Shown in pieces: positions 9,830 through 22,423 of a DNA stretch of 64,000 nucleotides. Each line of letters begins with the position of its first letter. Position 1 is the first letter of the stretch. Source of the stretch: Amoeboaphelidium protococcarum (Eukaryota; Aphelidiomycota; Aphelidea). The position numbers were made by a program, and so were the translations under genes. The notes beneath the pieces are model-generated. The model was not told the origin of the DNA, made no database searches, and worked only from the letters and a program-made list of their open reading frames with translations. The stretch covers positions 1,240,001-1,304,000 of the forward strand of contig JALECJ010000004.1 of NCBI GenBank assembly GCA_023515745.1. Direction: 5' to 3'.

Positions 9830-12800
9830 ATGAGTAATAATTAGCAGGCTTCTCACTCCTAGTCAACGTACAAGTTCTCAATAAGTAATGCAAAGAGGAT
9901 AATATTCTAGGACAACAAGTCCTACGCTGGCTCTATGCATTCGTCAAATGTCTTTTTCGCTCGTCCTCGTATGGTCACTGTGAATGTCCCATTGCCTTCT
10001 GATTAACTGCACAGCCGAGATGCTAACAAAGAGCTGTACATCCCATAGTAGTAGTATACCAATAATAAAATCCGGACATCCAAATACTCCCTCCTCACCT
10101 TCATCCCCAAGAATTTGTTTGAACAGTTTAGAAGAGTCGCCAATACTTTCTTTCTGATGCTGGTCATTCTGTAGGCGTTTCCTTTGTTTGCCACTGTGAA
10201 TATTGGAGTCGCTGCGTTTCCCATCATGTTCATTGTGTTTGTCACCGCGCTTAAGGATGCCGTGGAGGATTACAAGCGATGGACCGTGGACAAGGTGACA
10301 AATAATCGCACATGTCTCTCGCTCAGTTCCGAGTGGAAGAATTGGAATCTGCCGGATCTGGAGCACTCGGGCCTTCTCGGTTACGCGACGATGTTGAAGC
10401 ACAAAATTTCTGCTCGTTTGAATGGCGGTAAAGCTGGAGATGGGTCAACATCATTACCGGTTGATGCCGAGATTGAGGGTGCAAATTTGATTCAAGATTA
10501 TGATTGGGTTTCTAAACGATGGTAAGATATCAGAGTCGGTGATATTATAAAACTTGTGAACGATGACCCGCTACCGGCTGATCTGATCTTGTTATCGACG
10601 TCTGAGCCTGATTGTATCGCTTATATTGAAACTAAGAATCTTGATGGGGAATCAAATTTGAAGTTGAGACAAGGCGCGATTGAAACTTATCAGTATTAGT
10701 CTGCACAGTAAGTTGGGAAAAAGTTGAGATGTGTGGTTGACAGTGAGCCACCTACCACGAACATGTTGCGGTACTAGGCTACGATGACTTTGTATCCTCA
10801 AGAGATGGAAATGGATTAAATCATGTAGACACTGGAGAAGAGCAAGGCCAGAGCCTAGATGTTGAGTACAATAGATTCCGCAGTCAGTCAATCCGGGCCT
10901 AGTATCAAGAGAATCCCGATTGATATTAATGGTGTTCTGCTCAGAGGTACCGTGCTTAGGAATACTAATTGGGCGATTGGAGTTGTGGTCTTCACTGGAG
11001 ATGATACCAAGTAGATGCTTAATTCTGGAAAGACTCCATCCAAACGTTCCAAGGTGGAAAAGATTATGAATCCACACGTTGCATTCAATTTATTCTTCAT
11101 GTTGGCTCTTTGTTTGGTCTGCGCCGCTGCTTACACTAGCTGGGCAAGATAGTTTGATATTGATAGTTCTTTTCTATATGGTGCGATATCATCGAATCCT
11201 TCAGTTGATGGCCTGGTTAACTTCTTTGCCTGTCTTATCTTATTTTAGAATATAGTGCCCATATCATTGTATATCAGTGTGGAGATTGTGAAAACGATCT
11301 AAGCCTTCTTCATCTATTAGGATCTGGATTTGTATTATTCAGTTAATGATACACCGTGTAATCCCAAAAGTTGGAATTTGGCTGATAATCTGGGTTAGAT
11401 TGAGTACATATTCTCTGATAAAACAGGAACCCTGACTAGGAATATCATGGAGTTTAAGAAAGTGTGCATTGATGGCAAAGTATATGATGGTTGTGCGAGA
11501 GCTGACAGTCTATCCAGTCTTAATCAGAGTTTGAAGTTGTCAAGTCCTACTGGCAAGTCTCCTCCTTATCACGCTAAGAAGTTGAGTTCTAGTCAGTTGT
11601 CATTTAAAGCCAATTGGATCGAGGGTGTGAGAGAATCGTAAGCTTAGAGGGAAGTCACCAAAAGTTTGAACCAACTACCACTTCCTAGAGATCACTTATC
11701 TCCTCATTCAGCGGCACCAGAAGGTGGAGCGCCTAGAAAAGGCCACAGGCGAGGCATGAGTACGTAGTCTGGGAAGGGCGGCGCTGGATTAAAGGATCGT
11801 TTTCGTCGTCTCTCGTCATAGAATCAGAAGTAGACTGAGATTGACATCATGGGGGATGATGAGATCGAAATGGCTGAGAAGAACCCGGATACTGTTGCAG
11901 TAGAAAAGACTAGCAGTTCATGGGTGGATGAGAATATTGAGTCATTTCTCACCCTGCCAGAGTTCATGGGTACCACTCATAGCCAGGTTATTAGAGACTT
12001 TTTCACTCTGATGGCCGTCTGCCATACCGTGCTTGTTGAGGATAAGAGCGAGTCTGCGAATAGTGGCACCTTAAATTCTAATGGGAGTAGCGCTGGTGGA
12101 GCTAGCGGTAGTAATAATAATAGTCTGAAGAGACCTGATACACCTCAATTTGATGGTAGAGATCTCACTCAGAAGCCGAAAGTCATTGCATACAAGGCCC
12201 AATCGCCTGATGAAGCATGTCTAGTCACCACAGCTGCAGAAAATGGCTTTGTTTTCAAAGGTAGAGAGCACAATAGTGTAACTGAGGCTAATGAGATACT
12301 GCTTGAGATTCTTGGCAAAGAGTAGAGGTACCAACTTCTGAACATTTTGGAGTTTGATAGTGATCGCAAGAGGATGAGTGTTATTGTACGCGTAGCTGGT
12401 TCATTTGATCAGAATAAATATGAATCTGATGATGTTGGTAATAAAGGACGGTCCGATGATAACAAGGGCGATGTTATTCTGTTTTGTAAAGGAGCCGATT
12501 CTATCATATTTGACAGATTAATGTCCGGGTAGTCTGACATTGTTGAGAAAACTGCCAAGTGTCTTGAAGAATTTGCTCAAGAGGGTCTTCGTACGCTATG
12601 CTTGGCGTATCGTAAACTTCCCGAAGAGCTCTATCAGTCCTGGGCTTCTAGGTATCTCGAAATTTAGACATAGATATTTCCAGATCCGAGCGCCCGATCC
12701 AGAGCACTTGAAAAGTTGAATGATGAAGTGGAGACAAAGTTGGTTCTTCTGGGTGCGACTGCTATAGAAGACAAACTGTAGGATGGTGTCCCCAAGTGTA

Positions 12801-15070
12801 TTCAAGATCTATCGAATGCCGGGATAAAAATTTGGGTACTGACCGGCGATAAACTGGAGACAGCTATCAATGTGGGCTTCCTTTGTGGCTTGTTGAAAAC
12901 TACAGATTCTGGAGAAAATACTGACAATTTAGAGCACGGGGCCATGGTGCTAATTCAGGTGAAGAATGCCAAGACAGAGGATGAAATTTAACGGCAATTA
13001 CAATCAGCAAATGATAGATTTTGGGGCCAGAAGTCTCATGAGTTTTCACGTAAAAGAACTGAATTTGCTCTGATTATAGATGGTCAATCTCTGAAATTGG
13101 CACTTGAAAACGATGAGATGCGCTAATTGCTTTTAGAAATTGGATGCAAATGTAAAGCCGTCGTTTGTTGTAGAGTTAGTCCATTGCAGAAGGCCAAAGT
13201 TGTAGAGTTAGTTAAATATGGCAAGAGCGTGCTTACTCTAGCCATAGGTGATGGTGCCAATGATGTCTCTATGATCTAGGCTGCTGACATTGGTGTCGGT
13301 ATTTCTGGCGAGGAGGGTCTTTAGGCTGCAACTTCGGCCGATTATGCCATTGCGCAATTTAGATTTCTAACTAAACTTCTCCTGGTACATGGTCGTTGGT
13401 CTTACTCTAGAATATCTTACATGATTCTCAACTTTTACTTGAAGAGTGTTGTGTTTACCATGGTATTATTCTGGTTTTAGTTCTATTGCGGATACTCGGC
13501 ATCTGTTATTTACGAATTCACCTATATGCTCTTTTTCAACTTGGTGTTCACCTCATTGCCAATCATAGTCATGGGTATTTATGATCAAGATTTAGAGTCC
13601 AAGTCCATTCTGACATTCAAACCAATATATGGCTCGGAGGGCATCAAGTAAACGTTCTACACCAACGCCAAGTTCTTCATCTACATTTTGGAATCTCTGT
13701 GGCATTCGCTTGTCTGTTTCTTCATCCCTGTATGGACGTATGGTGAAGGTCCGAGTAATCAATCAGGATTGACCATGAGCGGAACTCATTTGGGTACGGT
13801 GATGGCCATCAGTGCTATAATAGTTGTCAATCTATCCGTTGGGCTTGATAATCACAGCTGGACTTGGCTTATTCATGTGGCTATTTGGGGCAGTTGTGCC
13901 GTTATCTTCTTGTACACTCTGGTATATAGTTCCATTCCTCAGAGTCCTATTCTAGGTCTTACGCCAGAGCTGTATCCGGATCCACAGTTTTGGCTTAATG
14001 TTGTAGTCTGTATCATTTTGTCACTCGGACCCAGGTTCGTTTACTACTTTGGCCGCAGATAGTTGTTCCCCGCGGATTGTGATATAGTTGAAGAAATATA
14101 ATACCTCGTAAAGTAAGGTACGGCTAAATTGAGTCAATATGTACACAAAGATGCAGGTGGACATCACTCTGGTTTGACGTCGTAAGACAATAGCGCGTAA
14201 CACTCCATTGCACAGTCTAGATAAGGATCAGTGTCGTATCCAGCAACTCCGGTTGAAGAGAAGAATTAAAGTTTAGCAGTACCAGGCACTGGCCTAGTCA
14301 GACGTCCGTCTAATGCATCTGCGGTCTCCTCCTATAACATGGACACGGGAAGGCCTTCAAAGTTGACCGGTTTCTCGTTCAGTCATACGCTGGGAATGGG
14401 TGGAGTTGTCACTAGATCTCCTTTGAATCTGCCTCTTAACATCCTTCCGTTCAAGTACTCCAACAGAGATGGTGGTTCTCCAGCTACTGGACGCAATGCT
14501 TCTGCAGGCAAAAAGCCAAGATTGCTCTGGCCAAATAGACCATCTTCAGCTTCTGGGAATAGGTAATAGATGCAGCAATCTGCCAGTTAGTAAGCACCAC
14601 CCTTAAGTGCACCTCCTGCCATTGATCCATAGTAGGATGCAAGTTCTCCAAAGCGTTCCGGTCCGCAGTTAACATTGCAAGTACCTCAGAAGACTTCGCC
14701 TTAAAAGGATTCTGCTGACTCATCTAGACAAGCTCTAAAGAGCCCTCTATCAAGGCAGTCGTTTACTGCATCAGAAATGGGCTTATCATCAGAATCTTCA
14801 TCTGGAGAGCGGTTACCAACCATTCCATCTGTACCATGCTCAGTTACTGCTAGCCCTGCGCATACTCAGCTGAGAGTTGTTTAAAATTAAAATACAGATG
14901 AATCTGATGCAGGAGTTATTGAGTAACATCAGGATCAAGCGCTGTAATAATAATAGCCTCCACCCGAAATTGTTGAAGTTATGGCTACTCCCACAGCGTC
15001 ACCAATTGAGGAATCCCAACCAGCTAATTTCGATGAAGTAAAAGATGAAGACGAAAAATCGCAGTCATGA
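9830..15070 (+). CDS. P4-type phospholipid-transporting ATPase (flippase), Dnf-like
   Basis: A single uninterrupted frame of 1746 residues. The N-terminal [18 protein letters not shown] leads into TM1-2. A-domain: [11 protein letters not shown] (DGES loop). P-domain: [11 protein letters not shown] with the phosphorylated Asp near residue 529, [11 protein letters not shown], and [18 protein letters not shown], where the Gln is TAG at a family-constant position. At least eight hydrophobic segments lie in the C-terminal membrane half, ending near GRRQLFPAD. The nucleotide domain carries two long Ser/Gly/Asn-rich inserts, and an extra tail of about 340 residues rich in Gln, Ser and Pro extends past the last span, so the protein is longer than yeast Dnf1 (about 1570). 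It should move phospholipids to the cytosolic leaflet of plasma or Golgi membranes with a Cdc50-type subunit (not seen here). Ends on TGA 15068-15070. Confidence 0.95.
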
Positions 15071-15482
15071 TGATAAAATATAAATTTGATTTAGTTTAGT
15101 ACTAGTTTACGACTTATATTCACTGTAAACTTACCATATTATCTCAGTTTGCGCCAAAAATTGTATCGTGCAATTAAGCCAACTATAATATTCTTAATCA
15201 ATATTTCATGATTTTTACATCTACATGTTCTTCCAGTGGCCATATATATCTATAATACTCAAAATTCTACACGTCAATCCAGTGACTATCCATATCTATA
15301 CTACTCAATCTATTGATCTTGGGCGCAACGGTCACAAGAGACGTGACACTCTCTGATTGGCTGAACACAAAAATTAAAGTCCAAGTTCTTGGCTCATTAA
15401 TCGGAATCTTAATCTGATTTGATATTGTGATATCTAATTGCTTTTATTTCCTTTTCCTAAACAATTTGTTAAATAATCAGAC
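15071..15482. other. Intergenic, AT-rich
   Basis: About 410 bases between the P4-ATPase stop and the next plus-strand gene. Nothing coding or structured recognised. Confidence 0.5.
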
Positions 15483-16538
15483 ATGTTGCATTTTGTAATT
15501 TAGTAATTTCTGCTGTGCTCTGCTGCATTCAGTTTCGTGATTGATCCTTCGCTTGTGGCCCCTTAATCCAAGGATATCAACACTGCACCGGATGTTGATA
15601 CTCATAGCTCATCCGTGACGTTTAAAGTCTTGGTATATGATCAGATTGATGCAGTCACGTCCTTCTAGTTGGTATTGTCGCGTCAGGATCAATTGTAATC
15701 TCAGGAATATGATGACAGCTCGTTTAGTGAATCTACTGAGTACGTTATAACTGTGGGATTGCCAGATGATACAGATTACCTGGATGATTATGAAATCTCC
15801 TTGACTCCTGATGGTGTGGTGGCAGATGCTACGACTGATGGCAAGCTCTAGCTAATAGCGCAAATAATCGAGAATGCTGAAGCTCAAACAATGAACGTAT
15901 TGTCCCCTGAAGAGGCGATTGATGCTATGTTCACTCAAGGTGATGATTATGGAGTGTTGAAATTATCATTGCACTTGAACGTATCTCCTGTCGATGATGA
16001 TTAGGAGTCATCAGCATCAGCGGATGGAAAGACAAGATCAGTTTCTTTCAGTGCCACCGTGATTGAGGCCAACGGTGAGAGTGAGATGACAACCGACTTC
16101 AACTTCCAAGTGTTTGACACTTTAGTGGATACTGGTATTTTGAGATATCATACATTTGATTTGGTTGACCCATAAGTTCACAGTGAAATAACTGCCATTG
16201 AAAGTGACATTGATGATGGTGCTATCTTGACGGGTGATGCCGATCAACTTCCAGCTGTTACTTGTGGACAGGCATTGAAGCGCAGAATAGCTGACAAGTG
16301 GGAATATTTCGCGTCAACCATCGAACAGTGGTGGGATCATCTGTCACAGCAGGCAAAGATTGCGTACATTCTTGTCAATGTAATGTTTATTGCAATGAGC
16401 AGTTACTTTATCGGTTGTATGCTGATAGCTACCGGGAAGAGTAACAAATATTCTGAAATTCCTCAAGACGCGCCTCGGGATGGTAATGTTAAGACGCGTC
16501 ACTTGAATGGCTCTTTGAAATCTGTCCAGGTTGCTTGA
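15483..16538 (+). CDS. Type I membrane protein of unknown function
   Basis: 351 residues, one exon. Signal peptide MLHFVIQQFLLCSAAFSF, then an acidic ectodomain of about 265 residues rich in Asp, Ser, Thr and Val with beta-type patterning, one membrane span (AYILVNVMFIAMSSYFIGCML) and a cytoplasmic tail of about 40 residues. Only a few Cys and sequons. The layout recalls endomembrane accessory or translocon-associated proteins, but no family is recognised. TAG and TAA Gln codons occur throughout, including within the signal peptide. Confidence 0.7.
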
Positions 16539-16769
16539 AGTGGGAGAGACTCTCTTACATTACCGTATTAATTCGCCTTGATGCGTATATAGGTAATTGG
16601 TTAACAAAATATGATTTTTATGATGTTGTACCTATAAATAAATTGTCGTTATTTTTCACTGTTCACTTTGAAGCACTTCTCCTCTTTCAATCACAGGAAA
16701 ATCTTCTTCAGTCATAAGCGATTAAATAGGAGTTTATCATTCACGAACCAAGATTAAAATTAATTATAA

Positions 16770-17819
16770 ATGAGTAGTACGGCTAGTGATTAGAATTTGA
16801 AGAAGAGGAAGCGAAAGAAGGCTTAAATAATAGATAGAAGAGTGGCTATCCGTACTCAAGATACGCCTGAATCTGCCAGTATGTAGAATACTTCTGATAT
16901 TCCGCTGGTTGATCAAGACGTTCTAGAAGAGTTTAAAGAAGTCTTTTAAAAGTTTTATGAACACGCAGATGGTTAATCTTAAGAACTAGAATAGTCTTAA
17001 TATGAATTATATGCTGGGAAAAGTAATAATTACAGGGAGCGAGATCAAGATAGTGATACAGAGCATAGCGAAGACAGTACTGATGACGGAGAAGAAGAGG
17101 AAGTAACTAAATCATTAAGGCGACTCATGAAAGAGAATAGAATGTCCGTGGCGGAGTTAAAGTCTAAAGCAAAGCGACCTGAAGTTGTTGAATGGTTCGA
17201 TGTCACTGCGTAGGATCCTCTCCTACTGGTCCATCTTAAAGCCTACCGCAATACTGTCCTTGTGCCTGGACACTGGCAGTTGAAGCGAAAATATCTATCA
17301 GCTAAGCGCGGCTTTGTGAAGCCTCCATTTGAACTACCACCATACATTAGAGAGACTGGCATAACGTAGATGCGTGAGGCTGTCCAGGAGAAAGATGATA
17401 AGAGGACTATGCGTGCCAAAATGCGCGAGAAGGTGCGTCCAAAGATTGGTAAGATAGTTATGGACTATCAGCGACTGCATGACGCGTTCTTTAAGCACTA
17501 GACTAAACCGCCCTCAATGAGCGTTCAGGGAGACATTTATTATGAAGGGAAGGAGCGCGAAGTGAAGTTGACAGAGAAGAGACCTGGTGTTCTATCAGAT
17601 GAATTGAGGGAAGCTCTGGGTATGACTCATCCACTGCTGCCCACTCCATGGCTGATAAACATGCAGCGATTTGGTCCACCTCCATCCTATCCGAATCTGA
17701 AGATACCTGGTCTTACAGCTCCTATCCTTTAAGGTGCCTAATGGGGATATCAACCCGGCGGTTGGGGTAAGCCTGTGCTTGATGAACATGGCAATCCATT
17801 ATACGGAAATGTATTCTGA
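16770..17819 (+). CDS. SF3B2: Splicing factor 3B subunit 2 (SF3b145/CUS1)
   Basis: 349 residues, one exon. The conserved core is complete: KRPEVVEWFDVTAQDPL (the Gln is TAG, constant in the family), then KPPFELPPYIRETG, MREKVRPKIGKI, YQRLHDAFFKHQTKP, GDIYYEGKE and the PSP region (WLINMQRFGPPPSYPNLKIP), ending in GGWGKPVLDEHGNPLYGNVF. It lacks the long SAP/Pro-rich N-terminal and C-terminal arms of human SF3B2 (about 895 residues) and is nearer yeast Cus1 (436) in size. The N-terminal 110 residues are basic, then acidic. It belongs to the U2 snRNP SF3b complex and binds SF3B4 and the branch-site region. Confidence 0.96.
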
Positions 17820-17910
17820 GATAAATCAACTAATTGTTGATTTAGAATTAGTTATTGTATAAAATGAAATATCTTAATCAAAGAGTATAATTCTACCAGA
17901 GTTATTTAAT

Positions 17911-18474
17911 TCATTATTACATTATAAATGATGTTTCTGACTACAGCTTGGTACTATCATCGACATTCAAATTAGATAAAGACGCGTCATCATCACTATT
18001 AATCTAACTATCTTCACTCACTTGGACACCTTAACCCGGTGCAGAGGCAGCAGCATCATGATCACCGGTGATATCATCTTACACAGCAGAAGCGGTAGTG
18101 GCATTATCATTATCATTGTCATCATCATCATCTCGGAGCTGATCAGCATAAGCTTCTGGAAATTTCTAAAAACAATCCTGCATGGCTTTGAACAAGTCCA
18201 CACACTCTGCACCCTTCATCCGATCCTCAGTCGAGTCGGGAGAGAATACGAAGCAGGAGAAGGCCTCTTTGAACTGAGGTGTACATGGCAGTGCCGGGTC
18301 AGCCATTCCAGCCAGGCAAGGACAATCCCAATTGATCTCCTTAGTCTCTGGATTATACGCGCTCTACTCATCTCTATCACCAGCCACGTCACTCTGTTAT
18401 TAATCAATCTTGGTATCTTCCTCAGTAAGGAAATAGATCTCGTCTTTATCCTCCACTTTCTTACCGTATGACAT
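17911..18474 (-). CDS. MIA40: Mitochondrial intermembrane-space import oxidoreductase MIA40/CHCHD4, reading frame broken near 18238
   Basis: The first frame, from ATG at 18474, carries the redox CPC ([10 protein letters not shown], residues 49-56) and the first CX9C ([11 protein letters not shown]). It then hits TGA 18 nt after a CCC triplet (18240-18238 on the minus strand). One frame over, the expected remainder continues: DSTEDRMKG, the second CX9C ([11 protein letters not shown]), FPEAYADQL, then an Asp-rich tail ending on TGA at 17911. Both halves are strongly conserved, so the gene is recognisable end to end with one extra C, or a +1 shift. MIA40 oxidises twin-Cys proteins in the intermembrane space. 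No N-terminal membrane anchor is present, as in animals rather than yeast. The break may be a sequencing indel, a +1 programmed frameshift or a real lesion; sequence alone cannot decide. Confidence 0.85.
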
Positions 18475-18959
18475 TACTATAACTATTATGGATCCGGATG
18501 ATGTAATAAACGAATTTATAAAATTTTCTGCCGCCGATTCAACGGTAAATAAGATCGCACTAAGATTAATAATGTAAATAGATCAAAGAATATGATCTTG
18601 ATTACATTATTGTTATCAATTTGATTTTGACAGTGAGAACAATATCTGGGTATATAGGAATAGTTTTACACTATTTGTATCATGAATGTTCGGTGCGTGA
18701 TAGTACGAGTGTTGGATCTACGCCTTTGTTGTGCGATACGAGTTACATGTCCCTTCTCTATAGCAACGTGTCACTGGCATGATATTGCTGTATGGTTAGA
18801 AGTTCTACATTCAATCACTAAGTCGATCCCTTTTTCAACTTATAGTTATTCTTTCCGATAAGCTAGTTCTTGTTTGATGATCTTGATCTTAATAGAGCTT
18901 TTAAAGATCTTTTCATTTTGACTTGGATATATATATCAGAAAATTTAAGTGGCGAATCG
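18475..18959. other. Intergenic, divergent promoter region
   Basis: About 485 bases between MIA40 (minus) and the adenylate-kinase-like gene (plus). A TATATATAT stretch lies about 30 bases before the plus-strand start. No RNA gene recognised. Confidence 0.5.
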
Positions 18960-20399
18960 ATGTAGCGATTCTGTAGTAGTTTATCAAGTAAAGTCCGTTT
19001 GCGTCCGTTGTCAGTTATCAAAGGAGTTGAAGTGAATGTAAATGGACGTAGACACTATTCAGCGACAACATCAGACTCTGTATCTGAGATTGTGAAGCAG
19101 GTGGCTTCCACACTTAAAGAGTCTAAATCATAAAATTCAACCTCATCAACCACATCAACGTCCACAAGTAGCAGCGAAACTGTGAATCTAATCAAAGATG
19201 CCAAGTTTGAGTTCCAGAAGGTGTGGAATAATCTGGAGTAGAAAATGGGTGGTAGCGAGCGGATGGTTCTCCCATACGAACTCGTGTGGCTAATGGGCAG
19301 TCCGGCCAGTGGGAAAGGCACTAACACGCCGGCGATCCTGAAGGCTCGTGGTATTACTAACGCTCCCATTGTGATGAGCAATCTCCTCAACAGTGCCGAG
19401 ATGAAGAAGCGGATTGACAGAGGAGAGATGGTGGATGATGCAAAGGCTCTTGAGTTGCTTCTCACTGCTCTTCTAAAATGTGATACCAATGTCGGCGTGT
19501 TGATTGATGGTTTCCCGCGTACAGAGGTGCAAGTTGAGTATTTGAAATTGCTTCACGAGAAGATGCATGAACTCCGCAATGTCTTTCTTAATACTGAACA
19601 CTAACAAAAGTTCAATAGACCGATATTTAGAATTGTCGTGCTATACATTGATGAAAAGGAGTCGGTGCGGCGATAGTTGATGCGCGGCAAGTTGGTACGC
19701 AAACATAATGAACTTGTGCATAAGACTTCTGGTAGTAAATAAGACCTGCTGGTGGAGAGAGTCACTGATTATGATGAAGACTTGATCCGGGCTCGGTACA
19801 AGATATTTACTCAGCACTTTAGTGCCCTGTAAAAGCTAAAGTAATTGTTTCCATTTCACCTGATAAATGCAGAAGGTTCTATTGAAGAAGTGGTGCGCTC
19901 AATATGGCGCGAGTTTGAGTATCAATCATCTCAAGAGTTGGATCAATCAACATACGATGCCATCTAACACATCCCTGTGGCAGATAAGATTGGAGTTCAT
20001 GCCAGGTAAGAATTGGTGCGAAGATTAGACTCTTACATGTTCCATTACAGATAATAGTTTACCGAATGCATTCAAATGGTGGAATAGTTATTTGTACCTG
20101 CGATATAGCGTCATGCAATCAGCGGCTACGGTATAGTTAGAGTTGATGGAGAGCATATTAATAGCGAGCGTCAAGTTGACATGATGATGGACATTCTTTC
20201 TGAGCGCGGATACCACGTAACTGTGGACAAGCGTATAATCAACGTGCCGGTTAAAGTACACCGTGATACTTTTGAAATCATCAGTTAACGCAATCCGGTG
20301 TATGTTTTCAAGGTGAGATTTGCTCAACATGGAATTCGCGGCGTCTTCTCTGCTGATGATCCTAAAGAGTATACAAACACTTTGAAGGTTTCTGAATGA
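18960..20399 (+). CDS. Adenylate-kinase-like protein with mitochondrial presequence and C-terminal extension
   Basis: 479 residues, one exon. The N-terminus (MQRFCSSLSSKVRLRPLS) is basic, hydroxylated and without acids, a typical mitochondrial presequence, followed by a Ser/Thr-rich linker. The kinase domain begins near residue 105: P-loop MGSPASGKGT, an NMP-binding-like stretch (RIDRGEMVDD) and the adenylate-kinase signature DGFPRT. A lid-like RGKLVRKHN segment and an Arg-containing DEDLIRARY helix follow. The last 130 residues form a separate module (ISGYGIVRVDGEHI...VKVHRDTFEI) that I do not recognise. The P-loop reads GSPASGKGT instead of GGPGSGKGT. Nucleoside monophosphate phosphorylation is likely but the substrate is uncertain. 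Confidence 0.75.
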
Positions 20400-20948
20400 A
20401 TAACTAGATGAATACATGTCATGGGATTCAATGAATATTGAATAAATGAATTACAAACTAGAGTCACCTGGTGCATACATATTTAGGTAGTGCATTTTAT
20501 TTGTGCACACATTATGCATGAGGTGTCAAGAACTTGTTTTAACAAACTTGATACAAATTTGACATGGCAACAACTACTTTTTGATCGAAATCAATAAATA
20601 GACTCCATAACAGCAGTATATAACACATTGTGTGGTGTTTACGCGCTGTGTATTCTGTGTATACAGGTGTTCATGAGTTATGAATGCGCTGTGAGTCATG
20701 TTTTCTCCGCTCGTGTGTGGCGGGTCATGTGTTTCGCAGAGTTTTCCGTGGCGTTGTGCTGCATCGTAATTGTGAGTCATTCCAGATCGGATTACAACAA
20801 CAACAACGGACGAGCGGCGTGAATACAAACAAAAGTGTCACCAACCGCAGAGCAATGGCGGCAACTTCTCCTCGGCAACCATCTTACTTTAATTATCATC
20901 TCTTGCCGGCAAGTAGATTTTGACACTGCGTATAACTGCACTAATTCT
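20400..20948. other. Intergenic
   Basis: About 550 bases between two plus-strand genes. Short open frames here are Cys/Val-rich on one strand and Arg/His-rich on the other, with no conserved feature. I see no convincing gene. Confidence 0.4.
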
Positions 20949-22160
20949 ATGGTAACAATGTCTTCAGAAAGGATGGATGTCAGCTTCTTGATTCATGATA
21001 GTGATGGTGAAAATGACGATTATCATCATCATGAAGGCGGCGATGAATACGACGCTGCGGAGAGTAAGCATGATCACTCGGCCGCCGCCGCTGCAGCTTA
21101 ATAATAATGTCCGAATGATGTACTCCTGAATAGTGATAGTTCAAGAATGTTACCTTTGGCTAATAACTCGCACTTATATAAAATGCATTTGCTGGGCGAA
21201 GGAAAACCTCATTAGTGCGATTCCCCGAATTGTCTCTTCAAATATGCGCAGCCAAAGACATGGTAAACCGATTTTGACAGCAAAACTACAAAGCTGATAC
21301 CACAAGCGGTAATCAGAAATGTCGCTGATCACAATAGGCGATATTCTCCCATCAAGCCTGGCTATGTATTCTAGCATTCTTAGTAGTTTCAGTAGTAATA
21401 GTAGTAATAGTAGTAGTTGTTGTTGTAATAGTAGTAGTAATAGTAGTAGTAGCGACAAGCGATTGGCCCATTACATCATTACCAGCAGTAACATAATGTC
21501 AACTTCTAGTATCCGAGACCGCTTACAATCTCCTATGTTTCAGAGGACTCTCAAGGTGTCACTGCTCAATCTCCACCGTCTTTTACGCCAAGAACTTCGC
21601 TCTCTGCTGTATCAGTCGCCGATCATCACTCTGGGAATCCTCTTACACCCATAGACAATGCTCTGGATGAAGAGGCTATCAGAAGGCTGTTCATGGCTGC
21701 CGAGTCAAGTAAGAATGCAGCCAAGGCTAAGCGAGATTCTGCCATGTTGGCTCTGCTGTTGGATCTGAAGCTGGCCTGTCAGCGTATAGCTGATCTCAAG
21801 TACAAAGATGTAAAGGGTATGGTTGATGGATCCTTCTGTGGTCTGTATAGATACGGCAAGGCCATGTCTGAGCCTACTCGCCACATCAAGTGTCTACACT
21901 TAACCAAGGTCAAGATTCTAGAGTGGATAGACTTTTGCCGCAACTAATTTAATTGGTCATTCGATGATGAAGCTCCTGTGTTCGTTCCTCTGCCTATATT
22001 TGGTGATCAGCACGTTCCTAGAAGAATGCCGCTGAAGCGTGATGCCATAAGTAAAGTTTTCAGTTCAATCAAGAGTGTGAGTGGAGTCAGCATGTCCAAG
22101 GATATGGTGAATCGTACTACTTTAACCGATCAATTGGCTTAGAAATAGAATATTACGTGA
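20949..22160 (+). CDS. Protein of unknown function with a long polyglutamine tract
   Basis: 403 residues, one exon. The N-terminus is acidic with a His run, then seven Ala and three Gln. A short Cys pair lies in EGKPHQCDSPNCLFKYAQ. At about 21375-21455 a Gln-rich stretch of roughly 30 residues is written almost wholly in TAG and TAA, interrupted by LLL. The C-terminal 150 residues are globular-looking (AAKAKRDSAMLALLLDLKLA, RHIKCLHLTKVKILEWID) and end in a basic Ser-rich tail. The globular part is the likely functional core, but no family is recognised. A nuclear regulator would fit the composition, but that is a guess. Confidence 0.7.
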
Positions 22161-22423
22161 CAGTATTATATATCGTTTTAATATATGTATTTTGTGGTCA
22201 CTTGTGAATTTCTTCTTTCTGTGTGCCTTTACTATAATAGTATGGGCCCAAGTAGTTGATTGGCCATAGTTAGATCACGAATTGAACTCGCCCAATCAAC
22301 GTTCATTGTACTATCCTCATCACTCACTATCCTGCACATCTTCATTTGCTTCCTCTTTTATTTATATATTATTAATTTCAATGCTTACCGTTTGATACTA
22401 TACACTAGGATATTATATAAATA

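Noticed and set aside
20628-20923. Short open frames between the adenylate-kinase-like and polyQ genes
   Set aside because: Composition is biased, no signal peptide or domain is seen, and overlapping frames look equally open.
22290-22330. Possible tRNA B-box on the minus strand (GAGTTCAATTCG)
   Set aside because: No T-stem pairing, no A-box at the right distance and no acceptor stem.
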